A DNA stretch of 64,000 nucleotides from JAFDWI01 sp963764215 (GTDB taxonomy: Bacteria > Actinomycetota > Acidimicrobiia > Acidimicrobiales > Iamiaceae), in assembly GCA_963764215.1 (NCBI GenBank), contig CAVXRS010000008.1, positions 186,001 to 250,000 of the forward strand, read 5' to 3'. The notes under the pieces are model-generated. The model worked only from the letters and a program-made list of their open reading frames with translations, did not search any database and was not told the DNA's origin. The number at the start of each line of letters is the position of its first letter. The first letter of the stretch is position 1. This document shows, in pieces, positions 17,244-26,550 of this stretch. Made by a program: the position numbers and the translations under genes.

Positions 17244-18257
17244 ATGAGCCCAGTCACGTCCCGAATGCAACGCCCGCGTCATGCCACCCGACTCCTGGGG
17301 GCGCTCGGTCTCGCCGGCGTGCTCGCCTTCGCCGGCGCCGCGTGCACCAGTTCCGGTTCGACCGCGACATCGTCGAACAAGGGGACGAGTGCGACGACGT
17401 CGAATCAGAGCTCGAGCGGTGCGACGATCACGTTCCGCTCCCTGGATCCGGGTGGACCCTTGACGGTCAATGCGCTCAAGTCCGGTTCGATCGACATCGC
17501 CGAGTTGTTCACGTTCTCCCCGGACATCGCCAAGAACGGCTGGGTGACCCTGGAAGACGACAAGCACCTCCAGGCGGCTGACAACTTCGTGCCCCTGATC
17601 CGCACCGACAAGAACACCGCCGCGGTCGGCAAGGTGATCGACGCCGTGGACGCGAAGCTCACCCACGACAACATCATGAGCATGGTCAAGTCGGTGTCCG
17701 TCGACGGCAAGAACCCCAAGAACGTGGCCGCGGACTGGTTGAGCCAGAACGACCTGCCCGGTTCGTTGAAGGCCACCGGGAAGCTGACCGTCGGCTCGGC
17801 GAACTTCGCCGAGTCCGAGATCGTCGGCCGGGTCTACGCGGAGGCGCTCGCCAACGCCGGTGTCGACGTCACGTTCAAGGATTCGGTCGGCGCCCGCCAG
17901 GTCACCATGCCGCTGATGGAGAAGGGGGACCTGGACCTGATGCCCGAGTTCACCTACAGCCTGTATGCCTACCTGGATTCCAAGGCGCAGCCGTCGAACG
18001 ACCTGAACAAGGTCATCGACGAGCTCAAAGCGGCGCTGCCCCAAGGTCTGAGCGTTCGCAAGCCGACCGACGTGTCGGACGTGAACGTCTTCGTCGTCAC
18101 GCCGGAGACCGCCAAGAAATACGATCTGAAGACGATCTCGGATCTGGCGAAGGTCAAGGACCCGCTCACCCTCGGCGGGCCTCCCGAGTGCCCGAAGAAC
18201 GCGGCCTGCATCCCGGGCCTCGAGAAGGTCTACGGGTTGCACTTCAAGATCGGCTGA
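17244..18257 (+). CDS. opuCC: Compatible-solute binding lipoprotein with circularly permuted lobes
   Basis: This is the substrate-binding protein of the importer, 337 residues, with a lipoprotein signal (FAGAAC) and a Ser/Thr-rich linker. The OpuAC domain is in swapped order. Residues about 64-167 (FRSLDPGGPLTVNALKSG through VDGKNPKNVAADWL) correspond to the usual C-terminal part. Residues about 180-337 (KLTVGSANFAESEIVGR to GLEKVYGLHFKIG) correspond to the usual N-terminal part. In ordinary family members YGL.FK runs straight into F.SLD.GGPLT; here those two pieces are the protein's end and beginning. The start ATG follows AAGGAAGG. No frameshift is needed, so it looks functional. Confidence 0.85.
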   Translation: MSPVTSRMQRPRHATRLLGALGLAGVLAFAGAACTSSGSTATSSNKGTSATTSNQSSSGATITFRSLDPGGPLTVNALKSGSIDIAELFTFSPDIAKNGWVTLEDDKHLQAADNFVPLIRTDKNTAAVGKVIDAVDAKLTHDNIMSMVKSVSVDGKNPKNVAADWLSQNDLPGSLKATGKLTVGSANFAESEIVGRVYAEALANAGVDVTFKDSVGARQVTMPLMEKGDLDLMPEFTYSLYAYLDSKAQPSNDLNKVIDELKAALPQGLSVRKPTDVSDVNVFVVTPETAKKYDLKTISDLAKVKDPLTLGGPPECPKNAACIPGLEKVYGLHFKIG

Positions 18258-18290
18258 CCGGCCCTCGTTCCTCACGTTCCGAACGGTCGA

Positions 18291-18326
18291 GGGGGCACCC
18301 GCGTGCCGCGCTTGCCGGGTGCCCCC
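18291..18326 (+). terminator. Stem-loop after the compatible-solute operon
   Basis: GGGGGCACCCG at 18291-18301 pairs perfectly with CGGGTGCCCCC at 18316-18326 around a 14-nt loop. It lies 34 bp after the opuCC stop and before corA. No U-tract follows, as is usual in high-GC actinobacteria. Confidence 0.7.
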
Positions 18327-18360
18327 TTCGCCGCGCCGCGGCGGCGTACGGTTGACAGCT

Positions 18361-19308
18361 GTGCGAAGCGCCGACGGGTCCCTGACGTGGATCGACCTGG
18401 TCGATCCCGACGAATCGGCCATCACATCCGCGTGGGAAGCGCCCCTCGACGACTCGACCATGTCGGTGCTGTGCGCGCAGGCAGTGCACGACGATCTTCC
18501 GAGACCGCGCTTCTGGCCCCGTGAGGACTCGATCGTCGCCGTGGTCCTCCTCCCGATCCTCGTCGACAACGGTGACGAGGTGATCCACCAGGAGATCGAC
18601 CTCGTGCTCACGCAGTCGGCGGTCCTCACGGTCCGCAAGACACCCCGGTCGGCGGACGGCAGCGTGGGCGGGCAGGGGCCGTACGACCCTTCGGATCTCG
18701 AGGAGATGCTCCAGCGGGGTACACCGCTTGCCCCGGGCAAGCTCGCGCTGATCATCCTCGATGACGTCGCCGAGGCATTCCTGGATCTCATCGACGAGCT
18801 GATCGATCGCATCGACTTCCTCGAAGATCGCGTCGAGTCCAGCGACTTCCACGAGATCCAGCACCAGATATCGAACTTCCGCCATGATCTGTTGCACCTG
18901 AGACGTCTGGTGGCTCCGACCCGGGACGCGGTGCGACGGGTGGTCGACGGCCGGGTCGAAGTTCGTTCGGGCAGTCTGTTTCCCCGCGAGCTGGAACTCG
19001 AATTCGGCGATGTCTACGACAAGCTGCTGCGAGCCGGCGATGCGCTCGAGACGGCGCGGGAGCTCGTCGGGGGCGTGCGCGACTACGTGCAGACGAAGGT
19101 CGCGAACGATCAGAACGACGTGATGAAGCGGCTCACCGCGGCCGCGTCGATTCTGCTGGTCCCGACGTTCATCGTCGGACTCTACGGACAGAACTTCCGT
19201 GGCATGCCGGAGCTGCGCTGGCGGTACGGCTACGTGTTCTCGTGGACGTTGATCATCGTCGCCACGTGGTTGCAGTTGTGGTGGTTCCGCCGCAAGAAGT
19301 GGATCTGA
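18361..19308 (+). CDS. corA: CorA-family divalent metal ion transporter (GQN variant)
   Basis: The 315-residue protein has a long soluble N-terminal domain opening with WIDLVDPDE, an extended helical region (about 130-250) and two C-terminal helices. The selectivity loop reads VGLYGQNFRGMPEL, so the signature GMN is GQN. The end WFRRKKWI matches CorA C-termini. CorA proteins are pentameric Mg2+/Co2+ channels. GTG 18361 is chosen as the start because the aligned family sequence begins just after it; it lies right behind the upstream terminator. Confidence 0.87.
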   Translation: MRSADGSLTWIDLVDPDESAITSAWEAPLDDSTMSVLCAQAVHDDLPRPRFWPREDSIVAVVLLPILVDNGDEVIHQEIDLVLTQSAVLTVRKTPRSADGSVGGQGPYDPSDLEEMLQRGTPLAPGKLALIILDDVAEAFLDLIDELIDRIDFLEDRVESSDFHEIQHQISNFRHDLLHLRRLVAPTRDAVRRVVDGRVEVRSGSLFPRELELEFGDVYDKLLRAGDALETARELVGGVRDYVQTKVANDQNDVMKRLTAAASILLVPTFIVGLYGQNFRGMPELRWRYGYVFSWTLIIVATWLQLWWFRRKKWI

Positions 19309-19338
19309 GGACGCGCCCGGCGGGCGGGGCGGCCCGGG

Positions 19339-20193
19339 TCACCTGTCCGCTTCGCGTGGGGCGCGCAGGAGCGAGACGAACAGCGCCACGGCGATGAGCA
19401 GCCCCAGCAGGAGTCCGATGCGGACCGCGCCGACGGTGTCGACCCAGTTGGCGATCGAACTGGACCAGCTCGTGACGGTGTCGACCGGCCGGCCGCCGGT
19501 CGCCGTCGCCGCCCCGTGCCTGGTGCGCAATTCGAGCAACCCGTACCAGCCGATGTAGAGACCGGCCACGCACACCAGGGCACCGGCGACCCTGGACACG
19601 TAGGGCAGCGCTCGCCGCAGCAGGGTGACCAGCGAGCGGCGGGCGCCCGCGATCGCCACGGTCAGGGCCATCAGGACCACGGCCATGCCCAGGCTGTACG
19701 CGAGGTACACGGCGATCCCAGAAATGGTGTTGTGGCGTCGCACCGTTCCCGAGACGGTGGCCACGAAGACCGGCAACGTGCACCCCAACGATGCGATCGC
19801 GTAGCTGACCCCGAACAGGAACATCGAGACGAACGTGCGGCTCCGCCCGCCGCGTTCGAGTCGGGGAAGCGCGAACGACGGTTCCCACCCGGCGACCATC
19901 GTGGCGCCGAGGACGACGAGGAACACCGCGATCACCACCGTCACCCACGGCGCGATGTCGTACACGCCGACCGAGGCCCAGCTCAGCAACGCTCCGGCGA
20001 CTCCGAAGAGGGCCATGAAACCGGCGGACACGGCGAGTCCGACGCCGAGTGCCCGGCCGACTCCGGCCGGCGGGGCTTCGTCGGATCCGCCGAGGAAGTA
20101 CGACAGGTACGCAGGCAGCATCGCGAACCCGCACGGGTTGACCGTGGCGAGCATGCCGGCCCCGAAGGCCACTGCGAACGGAGCGTCGATCAT
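19339..20193 (-). CDS. ccdA: CcdA-type thiol-disulfide transmembrane protein
   Basis: This DsbD/CcdA-family membrane protein of 284 residues has at least six helices. The two redox cysteines are present: Cys21 in TVNPCGFAMLPAYLSYFLG and Cys138 in ASLGCTLPVF. These proteins carry reducing equivalents across the membrane for cytochrome c maturation or thioredoxin-like partners. It lies 10 bp downstream of a membrane-anchored thioredoxin on the same strand, which is the likely partner. This fits the c-type heme made for CtaC. Confidence 0.9.
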   Translation of the reverse strand: MIDAPFAVAFGAGMLATVNPCGFAMLPAYLSYFLGGSDEAPPAGVGRALGVGLAVSAGFMALFGVAGALLSWASVGVYDIAPWVTVVIAVFLVVLGATMVAGWEPSFALPRLERGGRSRTFVSMFLFGVSYAIASLGCTLPVFVATVSGTVRRHNTISGIAVYLAYSLGMAVVLMALTVAIAGARRSLVTLLRRALPYVSRVAGALVCVAGLYIGWYGLLELRTRHGAATATGGRPVDTVTSWSSSIANWVDTVGAVRIGLLLGLLIAVALFVSLLRAPREADR

Positions 20194-20203
20194 GACGCGT
20201 CGG

Positions 20204-20863
20204 TCACGACGAGCCCGGCACCCGGATGCCGAGGTGGTCCCGAACCCCCAGTCGCATCTCGGTCGGGGTCAGCGCCCCGTAGCGGTGGCCGACGATCCTG
20301 CCGTCGGCATCGACCCACAGCGTCATCGGCTGCGCGGTGATGTTCAACCGGTCGACGAGGAGGATGTTCGGGTCCCTGACGATGGGGTAGGTGACCCCCA
20401 TGGAGTGGACGAAGCTCGTCGTCGCGTGCTTCGAATCGCCCAGATCCACGCCGATGAGGCGCACCTTGTCGCCCATCGCGTGGTGGAGCGCTTCCAGATC
20501 GGGCATTTCGGTGCGACAGGCCGTGCACGAGCTGGAGAACATGTTGATCATCGCCGGCTTACCGCCGATCGCCTTGGTGAGCGTGGTGACGTCGCCGTTC
20601 ATGGTCAACAGCCCCGCATCGGGCAGGGTGGTCGCGGTGAACGACGAGTTGTCGGCACCGAGGGTGATCGAGGGAACCGACGCGTCCTGGGACGACGAAC
20701 CCGATGAACCCTTGTCGAAGAAGGCCAGGACCACCGCGAACGTCAAGACGATGACGAAGGCACCCAGGGTGTAGAGCGTCGCCATGCGTGGGTCGAAGCG
20801 ACGACGTGGCGTGGTCGCGCCTGGCGGGGAGCTGTCGTCGGGCTGGTCGGTTGGATCGGTCAT
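20204..20863 (-). CDS. Membrane-anchored TlpA/ResA-like thioredoxin
   Basis: The 219-residue protein has one N-terminal helix (about 29-49), a low-complexity Ser linker, and a thioredoxin-like domain with active site SSCTACRTEM (Cys113, Cys116). The cis-Pro region is seen near AQPMTLWVD. It probably works outside the membrane, reduced by the CcdA-type protein encoded immediately downstream. ATG 20863 is used; the upstream in-frame extension is not homologous. Confidence 0.87.
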   Translation of the reverse strand: MTDPTDQPDDSSPPGATTPRRRFDPRMATLYTLGAFVIVLTFAVVLAFFDKGSSGSSSQDASVPSITLGADNSSFTATTLPDAGLLTMNGDVTTLTKAIGGKPAMINMFSSSCTACRTEMPDLEALHHAMGDKVRLIGVDLGDSKHATTSFVHSMGVTYPIVRDPNILLVDRLNITAQPMTLWVDADGRIVGHRYGALTPTEMRLGVRDHLGIRVPGSS

Positions 20864-21315
20864 GGTGGGGAGAACTCCGGTCCGCCGCAGTGCAAAAGGG
20901 TACCGGTGCCACCGCCAAAACACCCATCCCGGCGGACAGCAGGCGAAAAGCAGTTGACGGGTCGGGGGTCGGCGTGCTCGGATGGTGCCCTCGGGAGACG
21001 CCCGAATCTGCCCGTCGCCACCCGGCGGGGCAGAAGATCAAGCACAGGTCGTTCCATGGCAGACATCCGGATGCATCCTTCGATGAAGCCGAACGCCTGG
21101 TACGGCGCGCACGCCACGAACCGGGTAGCCGTCCGAGCCACCGGTCCGATTGCCGCCACCGCGGTGACCGCCTCCACCCCGATCGGTGCGACGGCGCCAC
21201 CCCGAAGTCCGACTTAGGTTCCCACCAACGAGGTGACCAAGCGGCCGTCGGGGTTTCCCGGCGGCCGTTTCGCGTTGGCGTCTCTCCAGCCCCCTGAGAA
21301 TGAAAGTGAGCAACG
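20864..21315. other. Intergenic region upstream of whiB
   Basis: This 452-bp gap separates the divergent thioredoxin and whiB genes and must hold both promoters. No convincing gene is seen. A GC-rich hairpin lies at 21242-21267 (CGGCCGTCGGGG, loop TTT, CCCGGCGGCCG), 48 bp before the whiB start. It could be an attenuator or leader structure. GAAAGTGAG at 21302-21310 is the likely ribosome binding site. Confidence 0.5.
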
Positions 21316-21702
21316 ATGCCCACCGAAGAGCAGGAACTGCAGCAACCACAAGCGATGATCGGTGACCACGGCGACGTGTGGTGGGACGACGCGGCCTGCA
21401 ACACCTCCACCGGGGGTCTCACGGCGATGTTCTTCTCGGAAGAACTGGGGGACATCGCCGAGGCGAAGCGCATCTGTGCGAACTGCCCGGTGTTGGAGCC
21501 GTGCCTGGCCGGCGCGATCGAACGGCGTGAGCCCTGGGGAGTCTGGGGGGGACAACTGTTCCTGAACGGCCGGGTGCTCGCTTCGAAACGGGCCAAGGGC
21601 CGTCCCCCGAAGATTCCACGCCCCGACGATCACCTGCCCGAGGTTCCGGTGCCGGCCCATCTCGAGGAACGTCTCCTCCGCCACCGCCCGTCGGTGGCAT
21701 GA
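21316..21702 (+). CDS. whiB: WhiB-family iron-sulfur transcription regulator
   Basis: The 128-residue protein has four cysteines in WhiB spacing: Cys28, Cys54, Cys57 and Cys63 (CANCPVLEPC), which bind a 4Fe-4S cluster. The GVWGGQ turn and a basic AT-hook-like stretch SKRAKGRPPK follow. The family is restricted to actinobacteria. The N-terminus WWDDAACNTS resembles the WhiB/WhmA subgroup. The 3' end overlaps the predicted end of convergent orn. Confidence 0.93.
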   Translation: MPTEEQELQQPQAMIGDHGDVWWDDAACNTSTGGLTAMFFSEELGDIAEAKRICANCPVLEPCLAGAIERREPWGVWGGQLFLNGRVLASKRAKGRPPKIPRPDDHLPEVPVPAHLEERLLRHRPSVA

Positions 21703-22284
21703 CCCGGTGCGCCCCCGATCAGGCCGCCGGGTCGGGTCCGGGGCTCGACGGCGCGGCGGAAGAACAACTTCCGGTAGGTGCGCAGTTCGTCGACGCTCTC
21801 GCGGATGTCGTCCAGCGCCCGGTGACTGCCGCCTTTGGCGGGGATCGCCGCGAGCTCGTCCGGATACCAACGGCGGGCGAGCTCCTTGATCGATGGACAC
21901 GTCCACACAGCGATAGTGCAGGAAGGACTCGATCTCGGGCAGCCAGCGGGCGAGGAAGCGTCGGTCGGTGCCGATCGAGTTGCCACAGAGCGGGATCGTT
22001 CCCGGCTCGTCGATGTGCTCCCGGAGGAAGGCCAGGGTCTGTTGCCCCGCATCGTCGAGGTCGATCGTCGAGGCGCGGATGGCGTCGGTCAGGCCGCTGT
22101 GGCCGTGCATCTTCACGACGACCGGGTCCATCTTGGCGAGTTCGGTATCGGGCTGGTGGATCACCAGGTCGGGTCCCTCGGCGACGATGTTCAGGTCGTC
22201 GTCGGTGAGCAGCGTGGCGATCTCGACGATGACATGGCGCGACGGGTCGAGACCGGTCATCTCCAGGTCCATCCAGGCCAGCAC
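21630..22284 (-). CDS. orn: Oligoribonuclease, reading frame broken once
   Basis: This DEDDh 3'-5' exoribonuclease degrades short oligoribonucleotides. The N-terminal part has WMDLEMTGLDPSRHVIVEIA, the first Asp-Glu motif, and CGNSIGTDRRFLARWLPE. After CVDVS the frame shifts near 21891, where one extra base is present. IKELARRWYPDELAA and HRALDDIRESVDELRTYR continue in the second frame and include the His-Asp motif. The gene is usually essential in actinobacteria, so a sequence error is more likely than a pseudogene. The true stop is uncertain; the second frame runs to 21630 and would overlap whiB. Confidence 0.85.
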
Positions 22285-22441
22285 GATCCGCGACTGTATG
22301 TGCTGACCCGTTCGTCCGCGTGATCCCGGACGGCGCTGCGGTGTCGTCGCGCCCTCGATGGGCGCATGGTGTGGCGTGCCGGTCGACCGGCCCGACGTGC
22401 TCGGAGATCAGCTAACGTCTGCGTCTCCGCGGAGGTGGTTC

Positions 22442-24459
22442 ATGAACGAAGTTGCCGCGAACGCTCCAGACACCGACGACCTTCACAGCGAAGCCGAGGA
22501 GATGCCCCCGCCGGAGGACTCGGCCCGTCGTGACAAGTGGGTGTACCGGACGGTCGCCGCGCTCGTGGTCGCCCCGATCCTGATCGACGCCATCCGGGCT
22601 GCGCTCGACGGGTGGATTCCGACGAACGACGCGGCGGCTGCCGTGCTCCGGGCGAAGTATTCGCTCGGCAGCCATCCCACGCTGGTGGGCTTGTACGCGT
22701 GGCCGTCCTCGGTAGCGATCCACGCCACGACCTATTCCGCCGGGCCCTGGCAGCTCTGGTGGATGTGGGCGCCGGTCCGCGTCCTCGGCGTGAGCTGGGG
22801 TCCGTTGCTCGCCATGGCCGTGCTCAACTCGTTCTTCCTGCTTCTGGCGGCCTGGTGCGTTCGGCGTCGCCTCGGCTTTCGCAGTGCGACCTTCGCGCTG
22901 GTCTTCCTGGGTCTGCTCACCTGGTCGTTCGGGGCGGACGCGTTCCACTCGCCGGTCCCGGTCGTGGCCGCGGCCGCACCGTTCGCGGCGTTCTGCTTCG
23001 CGGCATGGGCGCTGGCTGCGGGAGACGAAGGGGTGCTGCCGGTCGTGGTGGGTCTGGCCGCCTATCTGGTGCTCTGCCATCCCTCCACCGCGGTGCTCGT
23101 TCCGGTCATCGGACTGTCGGCGCTGGTGCTGTGGTTCGTTTCGATGCGCAGACGGCGACGCACCGAACCGGAGGGTTGGGACGGGTACCGGCGGCGCTCG
23201 ATCCGGGCCGCGGTGGTGGCGAATCGGCATCGCCGTCGTGCTCTGGATCCCGCCACTGATCCAGGAATTCACCACCAATCCGGGAAACCTCACCCACCTG
23301 TACCGGGCGTCGGGCCAGATTCCGACGTGGATGAGCCTGCGACGCAGCTCGGCGTTGACCTTCACGTTGTTCAGCGGATCGCCGTTCTGGTTCCGTGGCA
23401 GCACCGACCATTCGTTCCTCACCGTCACCGCGCCAATTCCGTCGTCGGTGGCGACGGTGCTCACGGCGGTGCTGTTCGTCGTGGTCGCACTTGCCGCGGG
23501 ATGGCTCGCATACCGTCGCGTCGACCGTCCCGCGTTCAGCGCCGTGGTGCTCGCCGTGTGCGCCACGTTCGCGTCCTGGCTGCACTTCCTGCGGTCCCCT
23601 TCCGGGCAGTACTTCCTTCCGATCTGGGGGGTCGCGACGTTCGTCACGTTCGCGTTCGCCTACGCGTTCGTGCGGGCACTTCCGGCGCGGACGAAGGACG
23701 TGGCGCCCGTGGTGGCGGTCGTGTTCACCGCGGTGCTCGCGCTGCTGAATCTCCCCCAGCGGCCGATTCCGCACTTCACCGCGAGCACCGCGCAGGAGCG
23801 CAGCATCAGCCGCGCCCTCGACCGGCGGATCCTCCCGGCGGTGCGTGGTCGCGGAACGGTGCACATGGCGCCGGCCTTCAACGGCACGTACCCGTATGCG
23901 GCCGCGCTCGTGGTCGCCATCGACGATGCCGGTGTCCCCGATCTGCGCCGATCACATCGTGTCGTTCCAGGGCTACCCGAACGCCGCCTGCGAGGGTCAC
24001 CGCCCCGGGCTGACCGTCACGTACCGTTCGGCTGCCACTTTCACCTATCCGCCGGAAGGTGAAACGGTCGTCGCCCGCTACGGAACGCTCACGCCCGCGG
24101 AGCAACAGGACTGGAAGGAGCTGTCCCTGGCGGTCTCCGGAGCGATCGACGCGCTCGATCGTTCCGGACAGCCGATGCGCCTCACCCCCGCCTACCGGGC
24201 TGCCATGCGAGCGGGAAGTCAGCCGGATCTGAGCGGTGCCCACGCGCCGGAGTTTCTTGCCGACCCCGGACTGGTCAACACCAGCTTCTCCGCACAGGGG
24301 GACTTGGCAAGGTACGTGCGCATGGCCGCGGACCGCTCGGACGGTCGGGTCGCGCTGACCAAGCTGCCGGGAATCTCGGATGCGGACCTGCTCCGCTGGG
24401 CGCGGTTGCGCACCAAGTTGGCCCGCGGAGTGGTCGTGACGGTGAAGTCGCGTCCCTGA
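22442..24459 (+). CDS. Large multi-helix membrane protein, two frameshifts
   Basis: Three reading frames join into one protein of about 670 residues. They break near 23215 (before IAVVLWIPPLIQEF) and near 23942 (before ICADHIVSFQGYP). The first about 430 residues contain ten or more hydrophobic helices; the last 230 form a soluble domain. The layout (DKWVYRTVAAL, helices, then an outside domain) recalls actinobacterial GT-C-type or hypothetical cell-envelope membrane proteins, but no catalytic motif is clear. I do not assign a reaction. It is divergent from orn. Confidence 0.6.
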
Positions 24460-24486
24460 CCGGGGGATGACCGTGCCGGGCGACGA

Positions 24487-25261
24487 TCAGGAATCGGAGA
24501 TCGCCACGGCGCCGAAGCCGCCGTCGACGTGCACGATCTCCCCGGTCGTGGCGCTGAACCAGTTCGACAGCAACGCCACACAGGCGCGGGCGACCGGTTC
24601 GGGATCCCGCACGTCCCAGCCCAGCGGGGCGCGTGCCGCCCACGCCGCTTCGAACTCGTCGAAGCCGGGAATGGATCTGGCGGCCAGTGTGCGCAGCGGC
24701 CCGGCGGCGACGAGATTGACGCGGATGCCCTTCGGCCCCAGGTCACGGGCCACATAGCGGGCGGTGGCCTCGAGGGTCGCCTTGGCCACGCCCATCCAGT
24801 CGTAACGCGGGTACGCCCGGGTGCCGTCGAAGTCCAGTCCGACGATGGCGCTTCCCGGAGGCATGAGGGGACTGAGGGCCGCGGCCAGCGGGGCGAGCGA
24901 ATAGGCAGAGACCTGCAAGGCGGTGGCAACATCTTCCCAGGGTGCGTCGAGCACGCCGTTGCCCAGGCACGACTCGGGTGCGAACGCGACTGCGTGGAGC
25001 ACCCCGTCGATCTGTCCCCAGCGCTGCTCCAGTTCGGTCGCGAGTCTCGGGAAGTCGGCGGGGTCCGTCACGTCCAACTCCAGCACCTCGGCGGGTCGCT
25101 CCAGGTGGCGGACGATGCGTTCGGTCAACCTCCTGGCCCGACCGAAGGAGCGTGAGGATCACCTCGGCGCCCTGCTGTTGGGCGACGCGGGCGACCGATG
25201 TGGCGATCGAATCACGGGTGAGCACGCCCGTGATGAGCACTTTGGAACCGTCCAGCAGCAT
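24487..25261 (-). CDS. fabI: Enoyl-[acyl-carrier-protein] reductase (InhA type), one frameshift
   Basis: This NADH-dependent enoyl reductase of fatty acid synthesis, about 257 residues, has GSKVLITGVLTRDSIATSVAR as the atypical SDR nucleotide site. YDWMGVAK gives the Tyr-x6-Lys pair, and NLVAAGPLRTLAARSI is typical of InhA. The frame breaks near 25152, where one extra base separates GAEVILT from LTERIVRHLERPAEVL; removing it restores LTSFGRARRLTER. ATG 25261 follows GAGGAG. An essential gene with one indel suggests sequence error. Confidence 0.88.
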
Positions 25262-25376
25262 CGGGATCTCCTCGCCATCACGTCGAGGCTACCGGGGCGC
25301 CGGGCCGCGTCCCGTCGCGGCGACGGGCGGACGGTGAGCTGGGCGATGCGTGCGGCACCCCTAGATTGGTCCGGCG

Positions 25377-26550
25377 ATGGACGAGTTGCGATTCGGGATC
25401 ATCGGGGCGGGGATGATGGGCCGCGAACACTCGAGAATCTCGTCGCCTGCCCGGCGCCAGCGGTCACCGCGTCGAGCGACCCGAACGGCCCACGTCGCCG
25501 GCGGCGGCTGCCGGCCTCGCCGACGACGTCGCCGCTTCCGAGGATCACCGTGAGCTGTTGGCGTCGGGCCTCGTCGACGCGGTGATCGTCGCCTCACCGA
25601 ACCACACCCACCGCGACGATCCTGGACGACTGTTGGGGCACGGGGCTGATGTGTTCATCGAGAAGCCGCTGTGCACGACGCGTGGACGACGCGCTGGAGG
25701 TCGAAGCGGCCGCCGCAGCGACATGACGCGCTGGTGTGGATGGGCCTCGAGTACCGCTACTTCCCCGCGGTGGATGAACTGCTGCGCGAGGTGCGGGCCG
25801 GCACGGCCGGGCGCCCGCACATGGTGGCGATCCGTGAGCACCGCTATCCGTTCCTGGCCAAGGTCGAGCAACTGGAACCGCTTCAGCGCGAACACCGGTG
25901 GCACGTTGGTCGAGAAGTGCTGCCACTTCTTCGATCTGATGAACCTGGTGGTCGGCGAATGGCCCCAGCGGGTGTTCGCGAGCGGCGGTCAGGACGTGAA
26001 CCATCTCGACGAGGTCTACGACGGCCGACGCGCGGACATCCTCGACAATGCATTCGTGATCGTCGACTATCCGAGCGGGGTCCGGGCGATGCTGGATCTG
26101 TGCATGTTCGCCGAAGGGTCCCGGTGGGAACAGGAAGCTCGCGTCGTCGGCGACGCCGGCAAGATCGAAGCGCACGTCCCGGGTTTCGCCGAGGTCGCCC
26201 GAGGCGCCGAGCCCGAGCTGGTCATCGGCAGCCGTGGCCCGGACTGGCCGGTGGAAGCCCGACCGATCGGTTACGACTCCGAGGTCCGGCACCTGGGCAC
26301 CCACCATGGTGCCTCGTATGTCGAACTCGAACGTTTCGCCGATGCGATCCGCAACGATGCGGCGCCCGAGGTGACCATCGACGAAGGGCTCTGGTCGGTG
26401 GCGATGGGCGTTGCGGCGCACCGCTCGATCGACGAGGGCCGCCCGGTACGGCTGGCCGAACTCGGCCTGCCGTCGATCGGTCCCGCATCGGGTCGACCGG
26501 CGGCGATCACTGCCGGTCGACGCGGACCTGGACGACGGGATAGCCGGTAG
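25377..26550 (+). CDS. Gfo/Idh/MocA-family oxidoreductase, several frameshifts
   Basis: This NAD(P)-dependent sugar/polyol dehydrogenase-like protein begins MDELRFGIIGAGMMGREH, the nucleotide-binding start. It continues in other frames with VDAVIVASPNHTH and DVFIEKPLCTT, which holds the catalytic EKP Lys. MGLEYRYFPAVDELL, GGTLVEKCCHFFDLMNLVVG and GASYVELERFADAI follow. At least five frame changes are needed, near 25425, 25500, 25685, 25725 and 25890. Between them the protein reads as a normal family member, which favours sequence error over decay. The 3' end overlaps the convergent oxidoreductase gene by about 44 bp. Substrate is unknown. Confidence 0.75.
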
